A DNA stretch of 9,567 nt from Candidatus Altarchaeales archaeon (GTDB lineage: Archaea > Altiarchaeota > Altiarchaeia > IMC4 > QMZM01): the NCBI GenBank assembly GCA_003663175.1, contig QMZM01000037.1, forward strand, positions 1 through 9,567, given 5' to 3'. Shown here piece after piece: positions 1 to 7,010 of the stretch; positions within the stretch are counted from its first letter, which is position 1; every line of letters starts with the position of its first letter. A program made the position numbers and the translations under genes. The notes beneath the pieces are model-generated. The model searched no databases. It had not been told where the DNA came from and saw only the letters and a program-made list of their open reading frames with translations.

Positions 1-117
1 CGCACACCGGAGAGTATAAGGTGATACTATAACCCTATATGGATCCACTACAATATACATTAAGATTGATAATAAATAAATCCATCGTTCCAAGACAAGG
101 GAGAATGGTTTTAATTT
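1..117. other. Edge stretch without a supportable gene
   Basis: This short AT-rich stretch lies beyond the argC stop codon. On the plus strand a frame ending in TAA at 30-32 could be the last few codons of a gene outside the window. On the minus strand an ATG at 58-60 opens a frame that runs off the edge for about 20 codons without a recognisable motif or ribosome-binding site. A small inverted repeat, AGTAT...ATACT, sits at about 13-28. None of these is enough to call a gene or a terminator. Confidence 0.4.
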
Positions 118-1125
118 TTACGGGTGATTTCCAATCATTCTCAGCCCCAATTTCTCATCAATTCCAAGCATTATATTCATGTTCTGCACCGCCTGTCCAG
201 ATGCGCCCTTGATTAGATTATCTATTGCGGAGATTATTATAGTTCTGTTAACATTTTCATCGTAATGAACACTCAAATCACAGAAATTCGTGTTTATCAC
301 ATCTTTTAGCGTTGCATTCTTGACGATCCTGACAAAGAACTCATTCTCATAATAATTTATGTAGTGCGTCTCCAACTCATCCACATGACCAAAGAGATAG
401 ACATTTGACAAAATACCTCTTATAAGTGGCATCAATATTGGTGTGAATCCTATCTTAACACTCTTAAAAATTTTTGATAGAATGAATTCCATTTCTGGTC
501 TGTGTCTGTGTTTTATTATGCTATAGGGTTTTAAATTGTCATGCACTTCTGGATGATGCAGAAAGTGAGATGGTTTTGCCCCCGCCCCGGATGTCCCAGA
601 TTTCGAATCAATAATAATTCCCTCTGTATTAAATTTATCCTCAAATTTTGATAATGGCAATAATGCCAATAAAACTGATGTGACATAACATCCTGGATTT
701 GCTACGAGTTCTGCCCCTCTTATCTTCTCTCTAAATAACTCCGGCAGACCATAAACTGCCCTCTCTATCAACTCTGGACACTCATGTCTCTGATAGAATT
801 CCTCATAAATCTCCTTACTTAATCTAAAATCTGCCGATAAATCAATTATCTTCATCCCTCTATCTATTAACTCCGGAACGATCTTCATTGATGTTCCGTG
901 AGGAGTTGCGAGAAAAACAACATCAGAATCTATCTTATCAATCTTCAAATCCTCAAATTTTCTATCAAATATCCCACGCAAATTTCTATGCAACGAAGAG
1001 ACCTTTTCCCCCTTAAATCTTCTGGAGATCGGTATTATCTCATCAACCTCGGCATGATTAAGCAATATCCTAATTAACTCAGAGCCGGTATAACCCGATG
1101 CTCCAATTACGGCTACATTTATCAT
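118..1125 (-). CDS. argC: N-acetyl-gamma-glutamyl-phosphate reductase
   Basis: ArgC carries out the NADPH-dependent reduction of N-acetylglutamyl-5-phosphate to the semialdehyde, the third step of arginine synthesis in the cytosol. The 335-residue length is normal for the family. Residues 7-14 (IGASGYTG) form the Rossmann nucleotide-binding loop. The catalytic Cys is C146 in ANPGCYVTS, and the HRHRPE motif at about 206-211 supplies the catalytic His. The SGTSGAGAKPS segment at 176-186 is also typical. The ATG at 1123-1125 lies 3 nt after the histone stop, and both genes are in the same frame, separated by TAG-AGA. There is no strong Shine-Dalgarno sequence, so translation probably depends on coupling to the histone gene. 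The gene ends in TAA. An alternative role on the LysW carrier-protein route (LysY/ArgC type) cannot be excluded, but the sequence looks like ordinary ArgC. No other arg gene is visible. Confidence 0.95.
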   Translation of the reverse strand: MINVAVIGASGYTGSELIRILLNHAEVDEIIPISRRFKGEKVSSLHRNLRGIFDRKFEDLKIDKIDSDVVFLATPHGTSMKIVPELIDRGMKIIDLSADFRLSKEIYEEFYQRHECPELIERAVYGLPELFREKIRGAELVANPGCYVTSVLLALLPLSKFEDKFNTEGIIIDSKSGTSGAGAKPSHFLHHPEVHDNLKPYSIIKHRHRPEMEFILSKIFKSVKIGFTPILMPLIRGILSNVYLFGHVDELETHYINYYENEFFVRIVKNATLKDVINTNFCDLSVHYDENVNRTIIISAIDNLIKGASGQAVQNMNIMLGIDEKLGLRMIGNHP

Positions 1126-1128
1126 TCT

Positions 1129-1329
1129 CTATTTCGCCAGTTTTATATCCGACGCCTTAATCGTTTTCCTTCCAGCGTGTCTTGCAAGCTTTGCAGCCCT
1201 CTCCGCAATCTCTACAGCTTTTTCCTCTAATATATCTCTCAATGCCATCGTTGCATCCTCACTTACTCTAATGTCGCCTCCGGACCTTCTTATTATCCTT
1301 TCAATTGGTGCAAGTGGTAACTCTGCCAT
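1129..1329 (-). CDS. Archaeal histone (HMf family)
   Basis: This 66-residue DNA-wrapping protein has a minimal histone fold (helix 1, loop, long helix 2, loop, helix 3) and forms dimers and larger assemblies on DNA. The N-terminus MAELPLAPIERIIR is the family signature, RVSEDA forms loop 1, and ARHAGRKTIKASDIKLA is the conserved loop 2/helix 3 region with DNA-contacting R and K residues. I chose the ATG at 1327-1329 because homologues begin with M-A/E-L-P. An in-frame ATG at 1378-1380 would add 17 unrelated residues and lies upstream of the likely TATA box. No Shine-Dalgarno sequence precedes the chosen start, and the TATA box is about 25 nt away, so the mRNA is probably leaderless. The stop is TAG, at the usual family length. 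argC follows after 3 nt in the same frame. Confidence 0.95.
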   Translation of the reverse strand: MAELPLAPIERIIRRSGGDIRVSEDATMALRDILEEKAVEIAERAAKLARHAGRKTIKASDIKLAK

Positions 1330-1403
1330 AATGCTATTATTTAATTTATTATATAAAAATTGTTGTAAATTATTAATCATTGTAAATTTCTTGAGGTGAT
1401 AAT
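1330..1403. promoter_or_regulatory. Divergent promoter region for histone-argC and ppsA
   Basis: This 74-nt AT-rich gap separates two divergently transcribed units. A TATA-like core, TATATAAA, at about 1350-1357 is close to the archaeal consensus on the minus strand (TTTATATA) and also acceptable on the plus strand (TTATATAA). Its distance to the histone ATG is about the usual TATA-to-start-site spacing, which predicts a leaderless histone transcript. In the other direction a start near 1380 would leave a short leader carrying the ppsA ribosome-binding site. Whether one TATA box serves both directions is an inference. Confidence 0.55.
1393..1400 (+). promoter_or_regulatory. Ribosome-binding site of ppsA
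   Basis: GAGGTGAT matches the archaeal 16S rRNA anti-Shine-Dalgarno consensus (GGAGGTGATC) over eight bases and ends 3 nt before the ATG at 1404. It fixes the ppsA start and is the strongest ribosome-binding site in the window. Confidence 0.85.
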
Positions 1404-3866
1404 ATGGTCGGTAAGAGCGAGAGGTTCATACTATGGTTTGATGAGATCGGCATCGAGGATATCCCACTGGTTGGTGGAAAGAATGCATCCCTTGGAGAGA
1501 TGATTAGAGAATTATCTGAAAAGGGTATAAATGTACCAAATGGATTTGCCATTACTTCATATGCATATAGATATTTTATTAAGAATGCCAATATTGAGGA
1601 TAAGATAAGGGAAATTCTATCCGACTTAGATACCCATAACATAAGAAATTTAATGGAGAGGGGTAGAAAGATTCGAGAATTGATAGAGAATTCAGAATTG
1701 CCAAGGGAATTGGAGGATGCAATAATTAATGCATATAATGAAATGGGTAAGAGATTTGGCTATGGTGAAAATCCAGATGTTGCGGTTCGTTCAAGTGCGA
1801 CCGCGGAGGATCTGCCAGATGCATCATTTGCTGGACAGCAAGAGACATTCCTTAATGTAAGGGGTGCGGAGAATGTTATTAAGGCGTGTAAGAAATGCTT
1901 TGCAAGTCTATTTACAGACAGAGCCATTTCTTATAGAGTTGATAAGGGCTTTGACCACTTTAATGTTTATCTGTCAATCGGAATACAAAAGATGGTGCGT
2001 TCCGATTCTGCCTCCTCCGGGGTTGCTTTTTCTATCGACACCGAATCTGGCTTTAAGGATGTTGTCTTTATAACCGGTTCGTATGGTCTGGGAGAGAATA
2101 TTGTTCAAGGAAAAGTGAACCCAGATGAATTCTATGTGTTCAAACCAACCCTCAAGAAGGGGAAGAGACCAATAATTGGAAAGAAATTGGGGACAAAGAG
2201 AATCAAGATGATTTATTCTGAGTGTGGAAATGGAACAAAGAATGTGGAGACAACCGAGGAGGAGAGAAATAAATTCTGTTTGAGTGATGACGAGATTCTT
2301 AAGTTGGCAGAATGGGTAACGATAATTGAAGATCATTACTCAAAGAGGGAAGGAAGGTTTAAGCCGATGGATGTGGAATGGGCCAAGGATGGCGATGGTA
2401 AGAATGTGGGTACTGGGAAGCTTTTTATTGTGCAGGCGAGACCAGAAACAGTTCATTCGATAAGGGATAAATTGGTCATGAGGAATTATGTATTGAAGGA
2501 GAGGGGCAGGGTTCTGTTGGAGGGACAGGCAGTTGGTGACATGATCGGTCAAGGGGAAGTCAATGTTATTGAGAATGCAAAAGACATAAGAAAATTCAAA
2601 AAGGGTCAAGTCTTAGTAACGGATATGACGGACCCAGACTGGGAACCAATAATGAAGATGGCCGCTGCAATAGTAACGAACAGGGGTGGTAGGACATGTC
2701 ATGCAGCAATAGTCTCAAGAGAACTTGGAATTCCTTGCGTTATAGGAACCGAAAAGGGGACAAAAATTCTAAAGACGGGACAAAAGGTAACGGTTTCGTG
2801 TGCGGAGGGAGAGATTGGCTATATCTATGATGGTCTATTAAAATTTGAGATTGAGGAAATAAACCTCGACGAATTACCAAAGACGAAGACAAAGATAATG
2901 ATGAATGTTGGAATCCCAGAAAAGGCGTTCTTCGATGGTCAAATCCCAAATGATGGTGTTGGTCTGGCAAGGGAGGAATTCATTATAAATTCCTATATCG
3001 GAATTCATCCATTGGCGCTAATAAATTATGAAAAATTAAAGAAAAGGGCGAAAAACAATAAGAAGATCGCAGAGGTTGTGGAGCAGATAGACAAGAGGAC
3101 GAGCGCTTATAAAGACAAGACACAATTCTTTATTGATGAACTTGCCAGAGGTATTGGAAGGATTGCCGCAGCGTTCTACCCAAATGATGTAATCGTCAGG
3201 TTTTCCGATTTTAAGACGAACGAATATGCAGATCTGATTGGCGGTTTTTTGTATGAACCCCAGGAGAGCAATCCAATGATTGGATGGAGGGGTGCATCTC
3301 GCTATTATGATGAAAATTTCAAACCGGCATTTGGTCTCGAGTGTAAGGCAATTCTTAAGGCGAGAAATGAATTTGGACTAACAAATATAAAGGTCATGGT
3401 CCCATTTTGTAGAACTCCCGAGGAAGGTAAAAAGGTGATTGAAACGATGAAGGAGTTTGGTCTCGTTCAGGGGGAGAATGGCTTGGAGGTTTATGTCATG
3501 TGTGAAATTCCATCAAATGTAATTCTCGCGGATAAATTTGCAGAAATCTTTGATGGATTTTCCATTGGTTCAAATGATTTAACTCAGCTGGTATTGGGTT
3601 TGGATAGGGATTCCGAATTGGTTTCCCATATATATGATGAGAGAAATGATGCTGTAAAGAAAATGATAGCCAATGTCATAAAAATTGCGAGGGAAAGGGG
3701 GTAGAAGATCGGCATCTGTGGTCAGGCCCCCTCAGACTACGAAGATTTTGCGGAGTTCCTCGTCGAGTGTGGAATAGATTCAATTTCATTAAACCCAGAC
3801 ACCGTGATAAAGACAAGGCTACGTATTGCTGAGAAGGAGAGACAACTTGGAATTTCCAATGAATGA
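1404..3866 (+). CDS. ppsA: Phosphoenolpyruvate synthase, interrupted by an in-frame TAG
   Basis: PEP synthase converts pyruvate, ATP and water to PEP, AMP and phosphate, the entry to gluconeogenesis. The N-terminal ATP-grasp domain covers about residues 15-350, with VRSSATAEDLPDASFAGQQ starting at residue 128. The swivelling phosphohistidine domain carries His433 in GGRTCHAAIVSRELGIP. The C-terminal PEP/pyruvate TIM barrel runs from about 480 to the end, with GWRGASRYY, MCEIPSN and GSNDLTQ motifs. Codon 767 is TAG (3702-3704). The same frame then continues for 53 codons of perfect family sequence, including the catalytic Cys772 in GICGQAPSDY and GIDSISLNPDTVI, and ends at TGA 3864-3866. The tail has no ATG, so it is unlikely to be a separate gene. 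Stopping at TAG would give 766 residues without the catalytic Cys. The annotated span assumes readthrough or repair of the TAG. If the TAG is a true stop, the product ends at 3704 and is probably inactive. Confidence 0.85.
3702..3704 (+). other. In-frame amber codon within ppsA
   Basis: This TAG sits between ERG and KIGICGQ, a position where homologues usually carry a basic or other polar residue. The frame is identical before and after it, so a single indel cannot explain it. One substitution (for example AAG or CAG to TAG) could. Candidate explanations are pyrrolysine or other amber decoding, a recent nonsense mutation, or a base error in the assembly. Confidence 0.8.
3714..3746 (+). other. 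Possible stem-loop just after the ppsA amber codon
   Basis: ATCT-GTGGTC (3714-3723) can pair with GACTAC (3735-3740) and, past a two-base GA bulge, with AGAT (3743-3746). This gives about ten pairs including one G-U, around an 11-nt GC-rich loop. The stem begins 9 nt after the TAG. The bases also encode strongly conserved PpsA residues, so the pairing may be incidental. Confidence 0.35.
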
Positions 3867-3874
3867 GCCGTAAT

Positions 3875-4522
3875 CTAAAAGAACGCACCGCGAATTCCAT
3901 CAATAACATACTGAACCGAAATCGCGGCAAGAAGCAGACCCATAATCCTTGTCAATACCTTTGTTCCCGTCTTTCCCAAGAATTTATAGATTAGATACAT
4001 TCTCGAGAATATAATACTCGAAATACAGAACACGAGGAATATGTTAATAATCAAAATAAAGATATCCACTATAGTGCTAGCCTCTGTCATCAACACGATC
4101 CCAGTTGTGATTGCTCCCGGACCGGTCATTAGTGGAATTGCCATTGGAGTTATCGCTATATCCTCCTTATCTAATTCTTCAATTTCCCCAGTCCCAGTCT
4201 TCGTTCTTCTGCCAAATAGCATTTCAATCGAAATTATAAGCAAGATTATTCCACCGGCGATTCTGAACGAATTTATGCTAATCCCAAGAATGTGGAATAT
4301 TAAATTTCCAATTAATGTAAATACAATAAGAGAGAATGTTGCAACCCTTACAGCCATGGCTATCATGGCTTTTCTGTCCCTCTCGCTATAGCCCTCGAGA
4401 AGTGTTACAAATATGGGAACCAAACCGAAGGCATCTACAATTACAAATATTGCAACAAACGATTTTACTGCAAATTTCCAGTCAATTAGTGCAAAGATCT
4501 CAAAGGGATCAATTAAATTCAT
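3875..4522 (-). CDS. MarC family integral membrane protein (UPF0056)
   Basis: This 215-residue multi-pass inner-membrane protein belongs to the MarC/UPF0056 family, whose molecular function is not established. The original link to multiple antibiotic resistance in E. coli was not upheld. About six hydrophobic segments are visible, near residues 16-38, 56-76, 80-102, 118-140, 148-170 and 188-208. The conserved PLMTGPGAITTGI motif lies at about 130-142, and a short charged loop (RRTKTGTGEIEELDKED) separates the halves. The length matches the family. The ATG overlaps the thiC TGA by 4 nt (ATGA), so translation is probably coupled to thiC. The stop is TAG at 3875-3877, leaving 8 nt to the end of the convergent ppsA frame. 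Nothing in the neighbourhood indicates a substrate. Confidence 0.9.
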   Translation of the reverse strand: MNLIDPFEIFALIDWKFAVKSFVAIFVIVDAFGLVPIFVTLLEGYSERDRKAMIAMAVRVATFSLIVFTLIGNLIFHILGISINSFRIAGGIILLIISIEMLFGRRTKTGTGEIEELDKEDIAITPMAIPLMTGPGAITTGIVLMTEASTIVDIFILIINIFLVFCISSIIFSRMYLIYKFLGKTGTKVLTRIMGLLLAAISVQYVIDGIRGAFF

Positions 4523-5721
4523 TTTTTCCTTAGATATCTCTCCACAATCTTCAGTGCACAGAATTCACCACACATGGTACAGACCCTCTTATTCCGTAAC
4601 TCCGGGTGATAACCCTTAATACTCTTATCGATGCACAATTCAAATATTCTGTCCCAGTCTAATTTGCATCTCGCCCTGGATAATTCATCATCGATCTCCG
4701 GATCTTTCAATCTTATAATATCTGCAGCATGGGCGGCAATTTTTGATGCAATCACGCCTTCCCTCACATCATCAACTGTTGGCAATCCAAGGTGTTCTGA
4801 TGGTGTGACATAGCAGAGGAAGTCTGCCCCATACATCCCCGCAATTGCGCCACCTATCGCACCAGCAATATGATCATACCCAAGAGCGATGTCTGTAACC
4901 AGGGGACCCAAAACATAGAACGGAGCGTTATCGCAAATCCTTTTCTCCAATCTTATATTCATCTCTATCTGATCCAATGGAACATGCCCGGGACCCTCTA
5001 TTATCACTGGAACCTTCTCCTTTCTCGCCATTCTTGTTAATTTTCCAAGATTTATCAATTCCCGAATTTGTGGAATATCTGTTGCATCGTGAATTGTGGC
5101 CGGTCTTAGAGCATCACCCAGGCTGATAACAACATCATATCTCTTTACAATCTCCAATATATGGTCAAAATTCTCATATAATGGATTTTCTCTCTCGTTC
5201 TTAATCATCCACGCAGCAATAAAACTTCCACCCCTTGAGGTTATCGGAATAATCCTCCTCTTGACATATCTCAATATATCTTTCGTTATTCCACAATGTA
5301 GTGTCAAGAAGTCAACACCATCCTTACAATGCTTCTCTATAACATCTAGAATAAAGTCTTCCGACATATCCGTCTTCTTTTCAATAAATGCTTGGTATAT
5401 CGGAACAGTACCCAATGGAACCTTCGTATTCCTCAGAATCTCTCTTCTTATCAAATCCAAATCGCCACCGACACTCAAATCCATAATTGTATCTGCTCCC
5501 GCTTCTATTGCGACCCACGCCTTCTCCAATTCCTTTCTTAAATCAACAATATCCGGAGATGTTCCGATGTTTGCGTTTACCTTTATCCTCAAACCTTGAC
5601 CTATTGCCAGCGGCTCTATTTCACGCTCAGAATTTTTAACAACGACAATTGAGCCCTTGTCAATTCTCCTCTTCAACTTCTCCTCTGAAATTCCCTCTCT
5701 CTTTGCTATTCTGGTAAGCAT
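4519..5721 (-). CDS. thiC: Phosphomethylpyrimidine synthase (HMP-P synthase, radical SAM)
   Basis: ThiC rearranges 5-aminoimidazole ribotide into 4-amino-5-hydroxymethyl-2-methylpyrimidine phosphate, the pyrimidine half of thiamine, by radical SAM chemistry. The barrel motifs are all present: MDLSVGGDLDLIR, TLHCGI, SRGGSF, SLGDALRPATIHDATD, EGPGHVPLDQIEMN and GYDHIAGAIGGAIAGMYGADFLCYVTPSEHLGLP. The [4Fe-4S] cluster motif is at the very C-terminus: C381, C384 and C388 in CTMCGEFC, a C-x2-C-x3-C spacing. The 400 residues are somewhat short because the N-terminus starts close to the catalytic core; bacterial ThiC is much longer. No Shine-Dalgarno sequence precedes the ATG at 5719-5721. The gene lies 41 nt after larA, too close for a TPP riboswitch. 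It ends in TGA, overlapping marC by 4 nt. Confidence 0.95.
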   Translation of the reverse strand: MLTRIAKREGISEEKLKRRIDKGSIVVVKNSEREIEPLAIGQGLRIKVNANIGTSPDIVDLRKELEKAWVAIEAGADTIMDLSVGGDLDLIRREILRNTKVPLGTVPIYQAFIEKKTDMSEDFILDVIEKHCKDGVDFLTLHCGITKDILRYVKRRIIPITSRGGSFIAAWMIKNERENPLYENFDHILEIVKRYDVVISLGDALRPATIHDATDIPQIRELINLGKLTRMARKEKVPVIIEGPGHVPLDQIEMNIRLEKRICDNAPFYVLGPLVTDIALGYDHIAGAIGGAIAGMYGADFLCYVTPSEHLGLPTVDDVREGVIASKIAAHAADIIRLKDPEIDDELSRARCKLDWDRIFELCIDKSIKGYHPELRNKRVCTMCGEFCALKIVERYLRKK

Positions 5722-5738
5722 TTTAATATTTTTAATAT
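5721..5738. repeat. Tandem 9-nt AT repeat touching the thiC start
   Basis: Two head-to-tail copies of TTTTAATAT (ATATTAAAA on the coding strand) occupy 5721-5738 and run into the thiC ATG. They fill about half of the larA-thiC gap. They could form the leader or part of an AT-rich promoter, although they are too close to the ATG to be the TATA box of a leaderless transcript. A weak TATA-like TTTTAATA lies further up, at about 5756-5763. Confidence 0.5.
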
Positions 5739-5762
5739 GATAGGAATTTGGTTGTATTAAAA

Positions 5763-7010
5763 CTATGAGAGTAAAGGAACCGTCACAGCGCCATTCCTGA
5801 GCATGAGAATTTTCGCATCCTTACCCTTTTCTTCTATTGCGTTATCTATTGCATCTTGCAAGTCTTTGAATGGTGTCATAAAGCAATTCCTAACAATTTT
5901 GTCATTTAAATCGGTGATTGCGCACATCTTCGCCCAGGTTGCAAGGTCGATGAATTTCGCTGCCTTGTGGTAGCCAAGTTTATAATTATCTTTTATTTCA
6001 TTGAATAATTCCTCTGGAATATCTGATTTTTCTAATAAATTGTAGAATTCGGAGGGTCCGATTCCGTTATCACATTTTGAAACTAGAATGAGATAACCAT
6101 CCCTTTTTAATGCCATTTTTCCATTCTCCAATGCCTTTTGTGATTGATAGAGATTCTTATCCAATGGTCTCTGAGCAACCGTGATGACGATATCTGCCCT
6201 CTCCTTAATTGGAACACAGTAAATCTTTTTGCACGATTTTACCGCTCTTAGAAATGACCCCCTCCAGTCCCCAGATTTTGAGTCATATATATCTTTATTA
6301 TTATCATTAACGATATTGATGCTAAATATACTCTTCTTTTTTTCAAGAATTGAAACCGCCTCCGTCATATCCTCATGAACTGGATTATTTTCCAGTTTAC
6401 ATGTTATTGCATTTTTATCCAATGCAAATCTATGGTTTTGTTCGATCGTCTTATATGACGAAGACCCGGGTAGAAAACTCTTTCTACCGCCAGTATATCC
6501 AGTAAAATAATGGGGCTCAAGGGAATTTATATTTATTAATTTATCAAATTCCATAACCCTTTTATTTATCAAAAATTCGGTCCCTTTGGATGTTTTTCCA
6601 AGAAATTCAAATTCATCATCCCTGGATTTATGAATATGTATCCTATCTCCAATTTCACCAAATCTATCAATTCCAAAAATCTCTTCCAGTTCTTCTCTGC
6701 TCGGTTCTCTATGAGACCCAGTTGCAACTATGAATTCAAAATCAGTATCTTTTATTTTATCCCAGATCGCGTCGAGAATCTTTTTTGTTGGTGTTGGTCT
6801 ATCCGCATCATTCACTATAAACAGGATTCTACCATTTTTTATAAATCTTGAAAATTCTATATGAGAGATCGGGTTTCTTAGAGACTCATTAACAACATGT
6901 TCTTCATTCCTTTTTTCTACCGGAATTGGGTCTATTATGCCGATTAAATTCTCTTTTGGAATATCAACACAAATTTCTTTATCACCATATGGAACTCTAA
7001 CCTCAGTCAT
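5763..7010 (-). CDS. larA: LarA-family nickel-dependent 2-hydroxyacid racemase
   Basis: LarA-family enzymes racemise or epimerise alpha-hydroxyacids (lactate, malate, 2-hydroxyglutarate and others) through a nickel-pincer cofactor tethered to a lysine. All the key residues of Lactobacillus plantarum LarA have counterparts at matching spacing: H100 in ATGSHREPS (LarA H108), H167 in EPHYFTGYTGGRKS (H174), K177 in the same segment (K184, cofactor lysine) and H193 in EQNHRF (H200). D68 and R71 in NDADRPTP match D72 and R75, although the usual DxTR is here DADR. The length of 415 is normal. The actual substrate is unknown, and given the fumB neighbour a hydroxydicarboxylate such as malate is a fair guess. 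No larB, larC or larE cofactor genes are in the window. The ATG lies inside the end of fumB. The stop is TAG, with a TAA one codon later. Confidence 0.88.
   Translation of the reverse strand: MTEVRVPYGDKEICVDIPKENLIGIIDPIPVEKRNEEHVVNESLRNPISHIEFSRFIKNGRILFIVNDADRPTPTKKILDAIWDKIKDTDFEFIVATGSHREPSREELEEIFGIDRFGEIGDRIHIHKSRDDEFEFLGKTSKGTEFLINKRVMEFDKLININSLEPHYFTGYTGGRKSFLPGSSSYKTIEQNHRFALDKNAITCKLENNPVHEDMTEAVSILEKKKSIFSINIVNDNNKDIYDSKSGDWRGSFLRAVKSCKKIYCVPIKERADIVITVAQRPLDKNLYQSQKALENGKMALKRDGYLILVSKCDNGIGPSEFYNLLEKSDIPEELFNEIKDNYKLGYHKAAKFIDLATWAKMCAITDLNDKIVRNCFMTPFKDLQDAIDNAIEEKGKDAKILMLRNGAVTVPLLS

Noticed and set aside
1..60. Minus-strand open frame beginning at the ATG at 58-60 and running off the edge
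   Set aside because: It has only about 20 codons, no ribosome-binding site and no recognisable motif.
1330..1380. Longer histone form starting at the ATG at 1378-1380
   Set aside because: The 17 extra residues have no counterpart in archaeal histones, and the start lies upstream of the best TATA box. The MAELP start matches the family.
3690..3720. A frameshift near the GGGGG run as the cause of the ppsA interruption
   Set aside because: The frame is the same before and after the TAG, so a single insertion or deletion cannot produce it. A base substitution or true decoding is needed.
3705..3866. The ppsA tail as a separate small gene
   Set aside because: It has no ATG and no ribosome-binding site of its own, and it encodes only the last part of the PEP synthase barrel.
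4041..4391. Plus-strand membrane-like open frame opposite marC
   Set aside because: The reverse complement of hydrophobic membrane codons often yields another hydrophobic frame. The minus-strand MarC motifs are decisive.
5096..5599. Long plus-strand open frame opposite thiC
   Set aside because: It lies wholly antisense to a well-conserved thiC. Its composition is that of a reverse-strand shadow and it has no domain signature.
5722..5762. TPP riboswitch ahead of thiC
   Set aside because: The gap is only 41 nt and consists of AT-rich sequence without the conserved TPP aptamer elements.
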